Source: Amia ocellicauda
Lineage: Eukaryota; Chordata; Actinopteri; Amiiformes; Amiidae
Direction: 5' to 3'
DNA: 64,000 nt
NCBI RefSeq assembly: GCF_036373705.1
Contig: NW_027102663.1
Span: 1-64,000, forward strand
Part shown: positions 21,986 to 33,429 of the stretch, in pieces
How positions within the stretch are numbered: the stretch's first letter is position 1
Layout: every line of letters begins with the position of its first letter
Notes under the pieces: model-generated
Seen by the model: the letters and a program-made list of their open reading frames with translations, nothing else
What the model was told of the DNA's origin: nothing
Databases searched by the model: none
Position numbers and translations under genes: made by a program

Positions 21986-22947
21986 GTGAACTCCTCTGAT
22001 GTCCCAATGAACCTGGAACTATTACAAATGATAAATGATTTAAATAACCCCCAATTACCACCGATAGAATGTGAATTAACAGACTTACCGGTGAACCCCG
22101 ACCTGTTACAGATGGTCAATGATCTAAATAACCACCTCCCACCGGTAGCGCTTATAGAGGTTCACCCCCTAGTTCACCCCGATTTGTTTGAAATGGTGGA
22201 GGCTTTGGAGGAGCTACCCCGACCAAATTCTGCCCCTATTATAAATGAATTGAGACAATTAGAACACAGGATGGCGGCAGAAACAGCCATCACTTTAGAG
22301 GAGGGTCTTGACATTAACCGGTTGGATATCTTTGAAGGACTTTTACAGGCTTTAAATGAGCTTCCTCAAAAAGGCGGTTTTGTAGATGTCAGCAGTGGGG
22401 GTGTTCGGAATGTGGAGGGTTCTGAGACTGATAAGGCTGTGGAGGACATGCTCTGTGAGAATGTAGGGGGTGAAGGCTTTGTTCAAAATGATGATGTGTC
22501 CAAGAGTACCAGTGATGCCGTGATTATAGATAGACCGGCCTATAACACTATATAACATGTTTGAGAAACATGCCGGCCAGAAGCAAAAGACATGCAGAAT
22601 ATATCCTGCACAAAATGGTTCAGAAACCGCGGGTAACGGCTTGGAATGAACAGGGTGAATTTGTTTTTAAAGGACAACTGATCAAAGGTTCACACATGTT
22701 TGATTTGTTGAAGAGTGTCACTAGCACTAATAAGGTACCCGATAGTCGCCGACCTGTAGGCTGGAATGCTTTCCTACAGGCGATGGCCTGTCTGAACATG
22801 CCCCAATCCACAGTTCCTAACCAGGAAACGCGACAAAAAATCCATCTGTGTAAAGAGGTGGAGCCTGATCTGACTCCGATATCTCATTACTCTGACCGTG
22901 CTGAGCGACCATCCTCAGGATCTATCCATCGTTGGGAAGCTTATTAA
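21986..22947 (+). pseudogene. remnants of acidic helical protein and virion-protein candidate (copy B)
   Basis: The left part matches the N-terminal half of the 272-residue acidic protein. The right part matches the C-terminal half of the 247-residue protein (MPARSKRHAEYILHKMVQKP). Neither is whole. Confidence 0.8.
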
Positions 22948-23029
22948 TCTCATGTTTTTATTTGTCTCCCCTGTAAATAATGACCCGACAAACAATTTTT
23001 TATTTATTTTTTTTTAATTTCAAATGTTG

Positions 23030-23085
23030 TACATTTATTTATAACATAACCCCTGCTTTGTATTAGAATTGTTTTGAATAAAAAC
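23030..23085. terminator. convergent polyadenylation region (copy B)
   Basis: Leftward AATAAA at 23034-23039 and rightward AATAAA at 23077-23082. Confidence 0.6.
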
Positions 23086-23126
23086 AAAACTAATGATTCA
23101 AAGGCTGTTTTCATTATTTTTTCACC

Positions 23127-23685
23127 TTAACACGCATGACATCTTTTAAAATCCTCACAAGAACACCCCATCTGTATACATGGCTGGCTAGGGTCGTAAG
23201 TCATTGTGTTATAAGGGGGGGTCCACAGTGTACTGACAAACTCTGCCACTTTTTTATCATTTTGGCCTAAATCCTCACTGTACAAGGCCATAATATCGGG
23301 GTATGACCATTCCTTTAGATATATGATATAAGAAAAACACACAGTGTTGACCACAAGTGAAGGTCTGAAGACTTTGTACTTGACGACCGCTGTAAATGGT
23401 TTCTTGACAGTTGTTGAGCAGAAAGTTATTGATCTTCCGAGGGAAAGGTCTGAAATCCGGGGGGTTTCCATAGGAATCAAAAAATTCACCACGGTGGTCC
23501 TCCCTTAGATAAATAGCCAGCCAATGTTCTCCGGGCATATTTTTAGGGTGTGTGTTGATTATGTACATTGCAGGTAAATTCTTGATCTTAAATTTAGGCA
23601 GCTGATCGCAGGCGTAGACTCCTTGAAACAGTTTCCGTGAGCCGGCCAGGGCATTCATGATGTGGTTGAGCTCTCTGGTGTTCAT
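23127..23685 (-). pseudogene. adenain-like protease (copy B)
   Basis: The His, Asp and Cys motifs are recognisable in the region. It appears broken. Confidence 0.8.
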
Positions 23686-23686
23686 T

Positions 23687-25273
23687 TTAATAATAATCAT
23701 ACAGAACGTTTCTCCTCTGATTCACCTCAATAATATTGTCAAACACAGCATACACAACCATATTTACAGTGCGTGGTAGAGGCTGCTTGAAACGCATCTC
23801 CAAACGCATATTGCCCGTCTTCATCAGTGAAAAATGTTGTCCACACTCTTCGTCAGGGGTCAGGTTGAAACCGTACAGGGTGTAACCGCTGCAGTATTCC
23901 CGGCGATCGATCTTCAGAGTTTGATCCTTGAGATGGCGACCCGTAGCCAGTACTAGACTGTAATATTCACGAACCGCATTGCCGTTTTCAAAGTCAGGTT
24001 GAAAAGGTCTGGATGGAACCTGCACACCATCGACGTACAACGCTATAAATTCCGCGTTATAATGTTTAAAGTTAAAGGGGTTCTTGTTGTAAACCCCGGT
24101 AAATGCATCATTATCCACGAGACCTATAATAACCTGTTTTGGGAGCTGTCCTAGAAACAGATTTTCCTGGTTCATCACCCGTGTCCCTGCGGGGATACTG
24201 TGGACTTTCATATAGACTCTTTCGATCGGGTACTTGGCGTTTGCCGTCATTAACGCCTGCGTGTGTCCTAGTTTAACCGCCGGGGAGACGGACACTTTTT
24301 TCACAAACAGCGAGGCCGATAATATGGTCAGTTTATATTTTTCAGTATCAGGGGTCATCAGACAAAAAGCACTTTTACTACGGATCATTTTAATTTTAAT
24401 GTCTACCCTGTTGAGCATGAGTTTTTCTTGGAAAAATATGTCTGCATGGTTATGCCCCATTAGCTCAAAGGTCCTCCCTTCTGTTGAAGAGGCCGTTCTT
24501 TTTTGAAAACCCTTATTGAGTCCCTCTGGATTCTTGTCGTCCATAGCTTCCGTGATGTCTTTGAAGAAAAGGCCGGGGCTGAACTGTTTGCTCAGGGTCT
24601 CCTCACTATAATTAAGGATACACTCCATCATGGCTCTATAGGGGTAAGTATTGCTGCTTTGACTAATGAGCCGATCTCCCAGGGTCACATCCACCTGTGA
24701 AAACATGGTGGCCACCGGGTAATTGATGACCCCAGCGTTGGCCGTCTTCTCGATTGCATCGCCATCCTCATCAGTCACTTTACAGTTTATTAAAATAAAT
24801 GTGTTATTCAAATCAATATAATCCTCGCCATTGCCAGCTATAAAAAACTCCAGAGGGGCCGTGTCTGAAATTTCCACGATATGTTGGAGAATGAGAGATT
24901 CTTCGTTTTTTGTTAGCCACGGATCTTCGTCTCCCCCTGGTGGACACATGCTGTTTCTTCTTTTACCCCCCCTCCTCGCCATTACCATGAGACCCGAACC
25001 CTCCTGATGCTCATGGCTAGCTGCCCGGTTCATAACATTGGTGAACACGTCACTAACAATATTTTTAGCCGCTGATTTCAAGTGGGGTCTGGCTATAGCA
25101 AAGCCTCTCCTAAGCAGGGGTACGGCCATTCTAAAGAGACCACGAAAGAGTCCTCCTAGACCGGCGCCATACATTGTGGGGGCTCCTACAATACCGGGCA
25201 AGCCGTTCCCGGCTTGCATCTTGTAATAATCCACATAGGCGCTAGGATCTACATAACCCCTCGAGGTAGCCAT
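23687..25273 (-). pseudogene. MCP and pVI/pX-like region (copy B)
   Basis: Most of the double-jelly-roll capsid protein and the N-terminal part of the membrane-active basic protein are recognisable. The pair is not in the normal two-gene state of copies A and D. Confidence 0.8.
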
Positions 25274-25274
25274 T

Positions 25275-26003
25275 TTAATAATGTACACACTGTTTCAGGG
25301 GTCGAAAATGTAGTTTGACAATAACTTTACCGAAGCGGAAGGGTACGTTGATATTCTGATCCGATTTTACTTCGATCGTGATGTTGTCAAAGTGGGTCTT
25401 TGAGACTGGTACGTAGTGTGGCTTGTCATAAGTAATTGTGACCATGTCATTGCTTTTACCTTTAATAAGTACATTTCTCAAAAGGGGGACATAACTATCC
25501 CCGACCCTCTGGTGGGTTATGATATCCGTATACACATAAAGAGTGTAAAAGCCGCCCCACCACTTCTGAGAACCTGCTCTCTGTGTCAGAATAGAACCCT
25601 AATATACGCCCCAGTTGGCCGCTGGTTTGAATGCTAATACCTGGTTTTGACACCTTGTACACTCTGTTTTTAATAGGGTTGTAATATAGCTTGATGTTGG
25701 GGGTGCCTTCTGAGAACTGTTTATGCATCTCATCTAATATTTTATCCACATTGTCATAATAACCTCCTCGTATCGTGAATATCCATTGATTTTAACATCA
25801 TCAAAAATGGCGAAGGTGGCATCCTTATCTTGTAAAACAGCCCAAGTGTAAGGATACTGTATTTCCGCCAACCCCACTTCCCACGACCCCCTTAGATCTA
25901 TAGATTTTCCAAATTGTACCGTGTAACTGGATATTTCATTTTTAGGGTATATATCGAGAGAGGCGTTACTGGGTAGAGTCACGTAGAAGCCTCCTGATTC
26001 CAT
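25275..26003 (-). pseudogene. penton-type minor capsid protein (copy B)
   Basis: Recognised by MESGGFYVTLPSN at the start and the conserved jelly-roll stretch. It is broken. Confidence 0.7.
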
Positions 26004-26049
26004 CTTGAGTACCGAAAGTAATGCCCCCAACACACCCACGGGCATGTTG

Positions 26050-27149
26050 TTATAAGGATTGAATATCGCAAACCTGTTGTTCCGGGACCCAACTATTGAA
26101 CTTTTCAGGCCATCCAAGCCATTTCACCAACACGTATTTTTTCCGGTTCTGGGTTTTTTCAGCTAATATCTTTTCAACTCTGTATACACTGTCTTTACCC
26201 ACAATCATTTTTTGTAACTCGGCTTCGTAAAACGTTCCTTCTATATCCTCCCCGTCATAGTCTTTTAACCGGTACACGGGGGGGTCTCTAGCCAACTGTT
26301 CGGTAACTGTAAAATATTCGTCAGAAAATGTTTGTTCATAACCTTTGGCAAAAGTACTCCTTAGCTTTGAAACGCGAACCACATCACCGATGTTGAACTT
26401 ATAAGTAGTTTTTCCCTTCTTAATAAATGGTCCGTATAATTCTTTATAGACCTTAAAAGAATTACTTTGATCAACATCTATAGGCTTCATTTTAATACTG
26501 GTGTGATACCCTTGGTTGTAAGCATCGATAAAATCCTGAACTTTATCAAAATACTTGAACGTGTTGACCGCTGTAAAATATCTCCAGATTTTGGTCTTCA
26601 TGGTGCGGTTAAACCTCTCCACTACCGATGCCTTAAGCTCATTACCGGTGGTGAAATGATGTATTTTGTGTCTCTTCAGTAGATTCTGAAATTCTCTGTT
26701 GAGAAACTCTTTTCCTTTATTAGTCTGCAGTTTTTTAGGACATCGACCCTGGGACAATATATCCTTGTCACCGCCCGACCTGTTTTATTATGTAGAATGC
26801 GAGCCCAGGCATATTTTGATAACACATCGATACACATCAACATCAATTTGTGACCATTGTTATGTTTTGATAAATTTGACATATCGACTAGATCCATTTG
26901 TCATTGTGAGTCTATGTCAGTTGCATATACGCGGTTTCTTTTAAAGTTAATCCTGAGAGGTTTATGTAAGGTATAGGCGTCTTGTTCCCGTAACCATTCT
27001 GAAACAACCACATCATTAACCTTCACTCCGGCCTCAGCGAGTCCTCTTTGAAAACTCTTCTTACCCGCCAAACCCCCAATCTTGGCTGGGTTGTAGTATA
27101 GTTCCTGCATTTGGGGAGCTTGCCGAGTCATTCTGTCAAATAACCACAC
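26050..27149 (-). pseudogene. integrase with chromodomain (copy B)
   Basis: The catalytic-core and chromodomain segments are recognisable. It is broken. Confidence 0.85.
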
Positions 27150-27303
27150 AGACCCACACTATGCGCAAAGTTTTTATACAAGGTTTTTTATTCAACTTCA
27201 GGAGAGCAGATACCCCTTTTTAGACATTTGAGAAAAGTATAACATACACAACAATTTTTTCTACGGTCCAGACAAAAAGAAATCAGATGATTGGTTACTT
27301 GAT

Positions 27304-27696
27304 CTATATCAACAAATATACCTGTTTCTTTATCTTGTAGGCACACACCTCAGTTACATATGTAAATAAAACAACAATATGACCTATTTTAAAAGTAAAC
27401 AGAGGTGTATTAAACATGCTCAGCAAAAGGTCATACAGATGTTGATGAAATGGCCTAATATCATTCTTGGCCCCCTTGAGCGCTTCATCCCAGTGTTCGT
27501 ACCCCCCGGTCTTTGTTACAGCAGCCATTCACTTTTCCAGGTTTGAAAGTTGATCCTCATCGATGGTTAAATCTGTAGAGAAAAGGCTCGCGTTGGCTAC
27601 TTTTCTGTCAAGCACATGGTGTAATAGCGCTCTCAGGTTAGCTGCAGAGTGTTGATGACAGAACCAGTTGCAGAAGCAGTCCAGAACATTCCCCAT
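27304..27696 (-). pseudogene. small right-arm protein (copy B)
   Basis: Corresponds to the MGNVLDCFCNWF... protein that is best seen in copy D. It appears broken. Confidence 0.55.
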
Positions 27697-27708
27697 GTTC
27701 AAAGTCCC

Positions 27709-28557
27709 TTAGTTCAGGTCAGAGTCTGAATCAGTGGCGTAGATGTCGAATTCCTCGTCGCTGCCCCCAGCTTTAACTTCTTTACCGAAGAAATAAGCTT
27801 TTAGCTTGCCAGCGGTTTTTCTACTCGGCTCATCCAGGTCATTGAGCAGCTGCCCAAGTTTCTCTATTATAAACGGCTCCTTTTTCAGCTCCAGCAAAAT
27901 CTCATCTATGATTTTCTGGACTTGTCCCACAGTTACATGTATGTGGGAGTAAGACAGCGCCTTGATTAATGCCGGTTTCAGCCACGGTTTGTTCAGTCTT
28001 CTGTAAAACACGTTGAAATACAACAGGAAATAGTAACGGTCTGGTTCAAACAAACAACTGTGTCTCAACTGACTGGGGTGATTCACTTCACACCCCCGAC
28101 AGACTTCTTTCAGAGCTCGGTCGATGAGAGCACTCAGAATATACACCAGGGTGCTTTTAACCACTCTGCTTACTTGGTCACATACCCCGGGCATAAATCC
28201 TGCATCTTCATCACGCCATTGGGACAGTCCGATGCTCATTGGGTCGCCTGGTGGTTTGTGGGGTGTTTCTACATCCATTGGACTGACCCCCTCCTGAGAC
28301 GCACAGACGGTAGACAGTTCGGCAAAATCGAGGCCCTCCATGAGCTCCAGAGGCTGGGGATCCCCGAGACTCATTTGGACATCCATCGCACCGCATGTTG
28401 TTTCGTCCTGAGGGACCGGGGTCTGAGGTCTTGGAGAGTAACCGCAGTCAAAGGGTTCCAGAGTGTATACAAAATCTGGGGAATAGAACCAGGGGTGATC
28501 CCGGGTTTGAAGAGGCCTGTAGAGCCTGTCGACGTCCGCAGCTTTCGGGTAAGACAT
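27709..28557 (-). CDS. CxxC-PSQ-HxC right-arm protein (copy B)
   Basis: 282 residues, the same as copy C, and looks whole. Confidence 0.65.
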   Translation of the reverse strand: MSYPKAADVDRLYRPLQTRDHPWFYSPDFVYTLEPFDCGYSPRPQTPVPQDETTCGAMDVQMSLGDPQPLELMEGLDFAELSTVCASQEGVSPMDVETPHKPPGDPMSIGLSQWRDEDAGFMPGVCDQVSRVVKSTLVYILSALIDRALKEVCRGCEVNHPSQLRHSCLFEPDRYYFLLYFNVFYRRLNKPWLKPALIKALSYSHIHVTVGQVQKIIDEILLELKKEPFIIEKLGQLLNDLDEPSRKTAGKLKAYFFGKEVKAGGSDEEFDIYATDSDSDLN

Positions 28558-28589
28558 TCTCTTTAATTTTAAACCATGAATTAATTGTT

Positions 28590-28622
28590 GCGCCTTTTAT
28601 CCTATCTCTTCACTACGTCACG
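28590..28622 (-). promoter_or_regulatory. right-arm promoter (copy B)
   Basis: Leftward TGACGT (28615-28620) and GATAAAAGG box, as in copy C. Confidence 0.5.
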
Positions 28623-28635
28623 ACACACCGCCCTC

Positions 28636-29225
28636 TTAGAAGAGAGTAGCCCCTGAGCCGTCAGACCCCCCTCCAAAACCCCACACGTCGTCTGTTTTAT
28701 CATCGTCGTCGTCATTCAAGGGGGATATATAATCCATAATCCAGCATATTCTCCTTCTAACCAAATCCAGTTGCGAACATTTGGTCAAGATGTCAAAACC
28801 ATCATTTATACAGTTTATGACCTCTTTCAAGAACGGCCAGTCCACGGCGTCAAACATAATTTCAGTAACCTGTTTTTCTGGATCCTCCACACCCCCTTCA
28901 ATAGGGTTTGTAATCAGGGTACTGCTAAACAAAACCTTACGATCTGTAGTTTGAGTTAGACTCTTCACCACTCTACCGTAGTTCTGCAAGCTTTCCCATT
29001 CACACCTTTCAAAACCCTGAGTCGGAGACTCCATTTCGCATTCTCTTGGACCCTCTTGCAAGCCTTCTAGAGTCTTATCCACAAGCCCCAGATCTCTCCA
29101 GGCCATCACCTTCAACCAGTCCTCATAAGAGTATTCAATTACCGTCTCAAAAGGTTCCAACGTACCCTCCTTCTCTCCCAAAGCAAAAAGCTCCACTCCA
29201 ACATAGCTGGGATCCCTTTTAAAGC
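28636..29225 (-). pseudogene. right-end protein, partial (copy B)
   Basis: The acidic C-terminal two-thirds is recognisable. The element ends inside this gene. Confidence 0.75.
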
Positions 29226-29419
29226 GCAGGGCGACCTGCCTTTGAAAGAGTTTCCAAAGTGTCCTGATGTGCCCTTTAGCAATGCCAAACAGGTCTGTGA
29301 AAATGGCATCCTTTCGCGGCACTTCAGACGCCATCTCACAGTCTAGCCGACCTGAAATGCCTGAGCCCGTTTTACCAGCCGGCTTTGATAGGAGTTATTC
29401 GAAACACCAGGACGGGTTG

Positions 29420-29492
29420 GTTTCCGTAGTGTAGTGGCTATCACGTTTGCCTCACACGCGAAAGGTCCCCGGTTTGAAACCGGGCGGAAACA
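29420..29492 (+). tRNA. tRNA-Val (anticodon CAC), slightly degraded
   Basis: The cloverleaf is retained, with a T-G pair in the anticodon stem and a TTTGAAA T loop (C56 lost), which may weaken the B box. A CAC-type body is followed by AAC-type 3' flank, so it looks like a recombinant unit. Confidence 0.75.
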
Positions 29493-30038
29493 GCCTGCTG
29501 TGGGCCGGCCCTTTTCGTCCTGCTTGCCCTCGTGGTTCCCCGGAGGCGGTTAGGTGGCTTTTCTTCATTGGAGTGCCCGAAAATGGTGCACTCAGAGCGT
29601 CCGTCAATCGACAGGTTGAAATTGTAAATGCTGGTGTAGGCACTTTTAATTAAAATCTGATGATGAAGTTATTGTTGTTGTTGTTGTTGTTCTTGTTGTC
29701 GTCGTGGTCGCCGTCATTATTATTGTTAAAGTAAAGCTACCGTAAGGTGTAGAAGGCACAATAGCTCTGTGATTGTCTGATGGTGGCACAAGACAAGCAG
29801 CAGCTGTTTGAACAAGCCATTGAGCATCACCTTGTTGGGGTAAGTGTAAGTCTTGTCATAGCTCAGGGCGTTCTTCCTTTGAAAGAGTTTTCAAAGTGTC
29901 CTGATGTGCCCTTGAGCAATGCAAAATAGGTCAGTGAAAATAGAAACCTTTATCTCACAGGCTGGCCCACGGGAAACGCCTGTGTGCGTTTTACCAGCCG
30001 GCTTCGATAGGAGTTATTCGAAACACCAGGACGGGTCG

Positions 30039-30111
30039 GTTTCTGTAGTGTAGTGGCTATCACGTTTGCCTCACACGCGAAAGGTCCCCGGTTCGAAACC
30101 GGGCGGAAACA
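30039..30111 (+). tRNA. tRNA-Val (anticodon CAC)
   Basis: A foldable cloverleaf with wobble pairs in the acceptor and anticodon stems and an intact T arm. Confidence 0.82.
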
Positions 30112-30337
30112 ACCCGTGGTGCACGCGTGCCAGTGCCGTGTAACCCGTCCCCCATCTCTCTGCCCCAAGGGTGGCTGTCGTTTTCTCTTCCTCGGAGTGG
30201 CAAGAAATCCTGACCTTGAGAACAAACGATGTAAGAAGGGTAGCTTTGCGAGGCGCTGGAACTGACACTTTTAAAATCGATACATGTTGTTGCTGTTACA
30301 ATACGACCGTAGCAGGATCGGCGACATTGCTGTTACT

Positions 30338-30343
30338 CTTATG
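30338..30343. other. unoccupied Polinton target site
   Basis: CTTATG in the GTTACT...TAGTTG context, downstream of the CAC gene. Confidence 0.85.
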
Positions 30344-31053
30344 TAGTTGAAGGCGCAAAATAGCTCTGATAGTCTGGTGGTGACGGAAGACCACCAGCCG
30401 TTTGAACAAGCCATTCAGCATCACCTTGTTGGGCTAAGTGCAGGCACTGTCTGATCGCAGGGCGTCCTGCCTTTGAAAGAGTTTCCGAAGTATCCCGAAA
30501 TCGGTGCACTCAGAGCGTCCGTCCGTCGACAGGATGAAATTGTAAACGCTGGTGTAGCCACTTTTAATTAAAATCTGATGATGATGATGATGATGATGTT
30601 GTTGTTGTTCTTGTTGATGTTGTTGTTCTTGTTGTTGTTCTTGTTGTCGTCGTGGTCGCCGTCATTATTATTGTTAAAGTAAAGCAGTAGTTAGATTTGT
30701 TGCTACCGTAAGGTGTAGAAGGCACAATAGCTCTGATAGTCTGGTGGTGAAGGAAGACCACCAGCCGTTTGAACAAGCCATTCAGCATCACCTTGTTGGG
30801 TTAAGTGCAGGCACTGTCAGAGCGCAGGGCGTCCTGCCTTTGATAGAGTTTCCAAAGTGTCCTGATGTGCCCTTGAGCAATGCAAAATAGGTCAGTGAAA
30901 ATAGAAACCTTTATCTCACAGGCTGGCCCACGGGAAACGCCTGTGCGCGTTTTACCAGCCTGCTTCGATGGGAGCCATTCGAAACGCCAGGACGGGTCGG
31001 TTTTACCAGCAGTCTCCAACGGTAACCGTTCTAAGCAAGAGGTGACGGTGTCA

Positions 31054-31126
31054 GTTTCCGAAGTGTAGCGGTTATCACGTTCTCCTAACGCACGAAAGGT
31101 CCCCGGTTTGAAACCGGGCGGAAAGA
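31054..31126 (+). pseudogene. degenerate tRNA-Val (AAC type)
   Basis: Mismatches lie at the first acceptor pair and in two anticodon-stem pairs, and position 8 and the T loop have changed. It is probably inactive. Confidence 0.8.
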
Positions 31127-31686
31127 GCCTGCTGTGGGCCGGCCCTTTTCGTCCTGCTTGCCCTCGTGGTTCCCCGGAGGCGGTAGGTGGCTTTTCTTCA
31201 TTGGAGTTCCCGAAATTGGTGGACTCAGAGCGTCCGTCCGTCGACAGGTTGAAATTGTAAACGCTGGTGTAGCCACTTTTAATTAAAATCTGATGATGAT
31301 GTTATTGTTCTTGTTGTTGTTGTTGTTGTTCTTGTTTTTCTTTTTGTCGTCGAGGTCGCCGTCATTATTATTGTTAAAGTAAAGCTACCGTAAGGTGTAG
31401 AAGGCACAATAGCTCTGTGATTGTCTGATGGTGGCACAAGATGAGCAGCAGCTGTTTGAACAAGCCAGTGAGCATGACCTTGTTGGGGTAAGTGTAAGTC
31501 TTGTCATAGCTCAGGGCGTTCTTCCTTTGTAAGAGTTTCCAAAGTGTCCTGATGTGTCCTTGAGCAATGCAAAATAGGTCAGTGAAAATAGAAACCTTTA
31601 TCTCACAGGCTGGCCCACGGGAAACGCCTGTGCGCGTTTTACCAGCCGGCTTCGATGGGAGCCATTCGAAACACCAGGACAGGTCG

Positions 31687-31759
31687 GTTTCCGTAGTGTA
31701 GTGGCTATCACGTTCGCCTCACACGCGAAAGGTCCCTGGTTCGAAACCGGGCGGAAACA
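31687..31759 (+). tRNA. tRNA-Val (anticodon CAC)
   Basis: All stems pair (one T-G in the T stem) and the T loop TTCGAAA is intact. Copy C is inserted 218 bp downstream. Confidence 0.9.
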
Positions 31760-31976
31760 AACCGCGGTGCACGCGTGCTAGTGCTTTGTTATCTGTCCCT
31801 GTAACGCGGCCGGCCATCGTTTTCTCTTCCTCGGAGTGTCAAGAAATCCTGACCTTGAGAACAAACGATCACAGAAGGGTAGCTTTGCGAGGCGCTGGAA
31901 CTGACACTTTTAAAATCGATACATGTTGTTGCTGTTACAATACGACCGTAGCAGGATCGGCGACATTGCTGTTACT

Positions 31977-31982
31977 CTTATG
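31977..31982. other. target-site duplication CTTATG (left of C)
   Basis: Matches 48165-48170 on the other side of the same element, which gives a direct TSD pair. Confidence 0.93.
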
Positions 31983-32167
31983 AGTAGATAGTAGGGTTTT
32001 ATGGGCGCGGCCTATTTTGTTATGACGTATGCCCTAAGCTTATTAATATTCCTACGTCATAATTGGGGGGCGTGATTTTAGGTAGAGTTATTTCCTTAAT
32101 TATTCCTACGTCATATCCGTCAGAAAGTGTACACCCATAAAACCCTGAACAACAAGGCCGCCCATAA
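31983..32167 (+). repeat. left terminal inverted repeat (copy C)
   Basis: Pairs with 47980-48164. It has three TGACGT/ACGTCA sites, two of them inside the repeated string ATTCCTACGTCATA, plus GGGCGCGGCC near the tip and GGGGGGCGTGAT in the middle. This composition resembles adenovirus ends, where ATF and GC-box sites surround the origin. The resemblance is compositional, and no sequence homology is claimed. Confidence 0.95.
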
Positions 32168-32264
32168 CCTGTTGTTCTTGTTGTTCTTGTTGGTCAACTG
32201 TAGAGTGTGAATGGGTCGGCTCTTCCTGTAGTGTTTGGGGGTCTTTTTTAAATATACATGTAAT

Positions 32265-32294
32265 GATCTTATAACGGTTTAGATTTACTAAACC
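32265..32294. other. 30-bp micro-inversion relative to copy B
   Basis: This segment is the exact reverse complement of 18610-18639, with identical flanks (TGTAAT and AACAAG) in both copies. The segment contains a hairpin, GGTTTAG/CTAAACC. Confidence 0.95.
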
Positions 32295-32518
32295 AACAAG
32301 TTCTGCTGTCTGTAATGGTCCCAGGTCTTAACAATGCCAGTTTTGAATAGTGCGTTTATCATATTCACACTGTCTCTGTCTGTCTCTCTCTCTCTCTCGC
32401 CCAATCATTTTATAAGATCAACAAGTTCTGTTGTCTGTTATGATCCCAGGTCCTAACAATGCCTGTTTTGCATAGGGTACTTATGTTATCCACACTGTAT
32501 CTGGCTCTGTCTCTCCCC
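32295..32518 (+). repeat. imperfect direct repeat pair (copy C)
   Basis: Units at about 32295-32383 and 32411-32518 correspond to the pair in copy B. Confidence 0.78.
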
Positions 32519-33254
32519 TCAAATTTAATTAAAAATAAAATTAAAAAAGAGGGTGTGTGTGTGGGTGTTTGTGTGTATAGGTTAATTGTTTAAAAAAAAA
32601 AAAAAAAAAAGCTGTGGTTATATTTTATCTCTCACATAATGTGTTCAGTCGTTTTACTTAAATACATTCTAGGGTCTTAAAGCTCATAAGAGTTAGACTT
32701 AAGATAAGGATATGCTTTTAAGGTATTTTAGCAGTCTCAATCCCTGATGATAAGGAATCGTTTAAAAAATAAAAACAACTGATCACTCAATGCTAAATAG
32801 ATCACAACACTCAAGGCTAAATCACTCACACCATGGGTGGCGGGGGTGGGCTCAGACAACAGTACGTATGGCATGTGGTATCAAAACATTAAGAATACTT
32901 TTAACCTATATAATTTATAAGCTTTGTAAAATAAACCCAAATATCTCTTTTGCGGGGATAAACGCTGTTCTGAGTAGTTTGTGACTTGTTTAATACCAAA
33001 CAAAGCATCGCTATTAAAAAAAAAAAAAAAATCACTGTAAAGGCGCTAGTTATTTTTGATCTTTATAGTTATTTTCTTGGCTCAGGTTGTTTTTTAGCGC
33101 TTATAAAGGCCTGAAATATTCTTAGTGGTTTGTTGACTATAGGTCTTGATGCTTAAAAATGTTTTTTTGAGAGACCTAAAGGTTCTAATAAAAGTTTAGA
33201 GTAGAGAGGAAGAGATCGTCTCCATCTTGGTTTCTATTTGAAATTTGATGCAGT

Positions 33255-33370
33255 GTCATTTTATTGGTTGGTTTTGATATGTTAATTGGTAACAGGGCGG
33301 CACAAAGGCCAGACCAGAACAATGCCTTACAAGCAGATCCGGCATGTGGCCATCAGTATAAGTATGAAGG
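33255..33370 (+). promoter_or_regulatory. left-arm promoter (copy C)
   Basis: ATTGG boxes at 33263 and 33285 and TATAAGTA at 33357-33364 lie about 70 bp before the ATG at 33430. The TATA is framed by CCAGACC and GGTCTGG. I infer a Pol II promoter for the rightward genes. Confidence 0.62.
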
Positions 33371-33429
33371 TCTGGTCTTCAGCTCGACAGACTCATACTG
33401 ACCTTTCGATTTAAGTCTAAAGATCAACA

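Larger units (their letters stand above)
18328..29225 (+). mobile_element. Polinton copy B (right repeat absent)
   Basis: A copy of about 10.9 kb with an intact left inverted repeat preceded by CTTATG. The right boundary passes directly into tRNA spacer sequence (join at about 29225). Recognisable parts are the left-arm gene, pieces of the acidic helical protein and the virion-protein candidate, protease, MCP and pVI/pX-like region, penton, integrase, and right-arm proteins. A polymerase and a packaging ATPase are not recognisable. It is the most reduced copy and is broken. Confidence 0.92.
29226..31982. repeat. tRNA-Val spacer block 3
   Basis: The longest block, about 2.76 kb. It holds tRNA-Val genes or relics at 29420, 30039, 31054 and 31687, an empty CTTATG at 30338-30343, and (GTT)n tracts near 29662-29700, 30580-30645 and 31290-31345. 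Near 31000 a CAC-type upstream region joins AAC-type spacer without an intervening tRNA. The same join recurs at the window's right end. Confidence 0.85.
32168..33429 (+). other. left-arm leader region (copy C)
   Basis: No gene is seen. It contains the roughly 100-bp direct repeat pair, a (CT)n run (about 32372-32398), a TG-rich stretch, A-runs near 32592 and 33017, and the left-arm promoter. A 30-bp segment at 32265-32294 is inverted relative to copy B. Confidence 0.65.
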
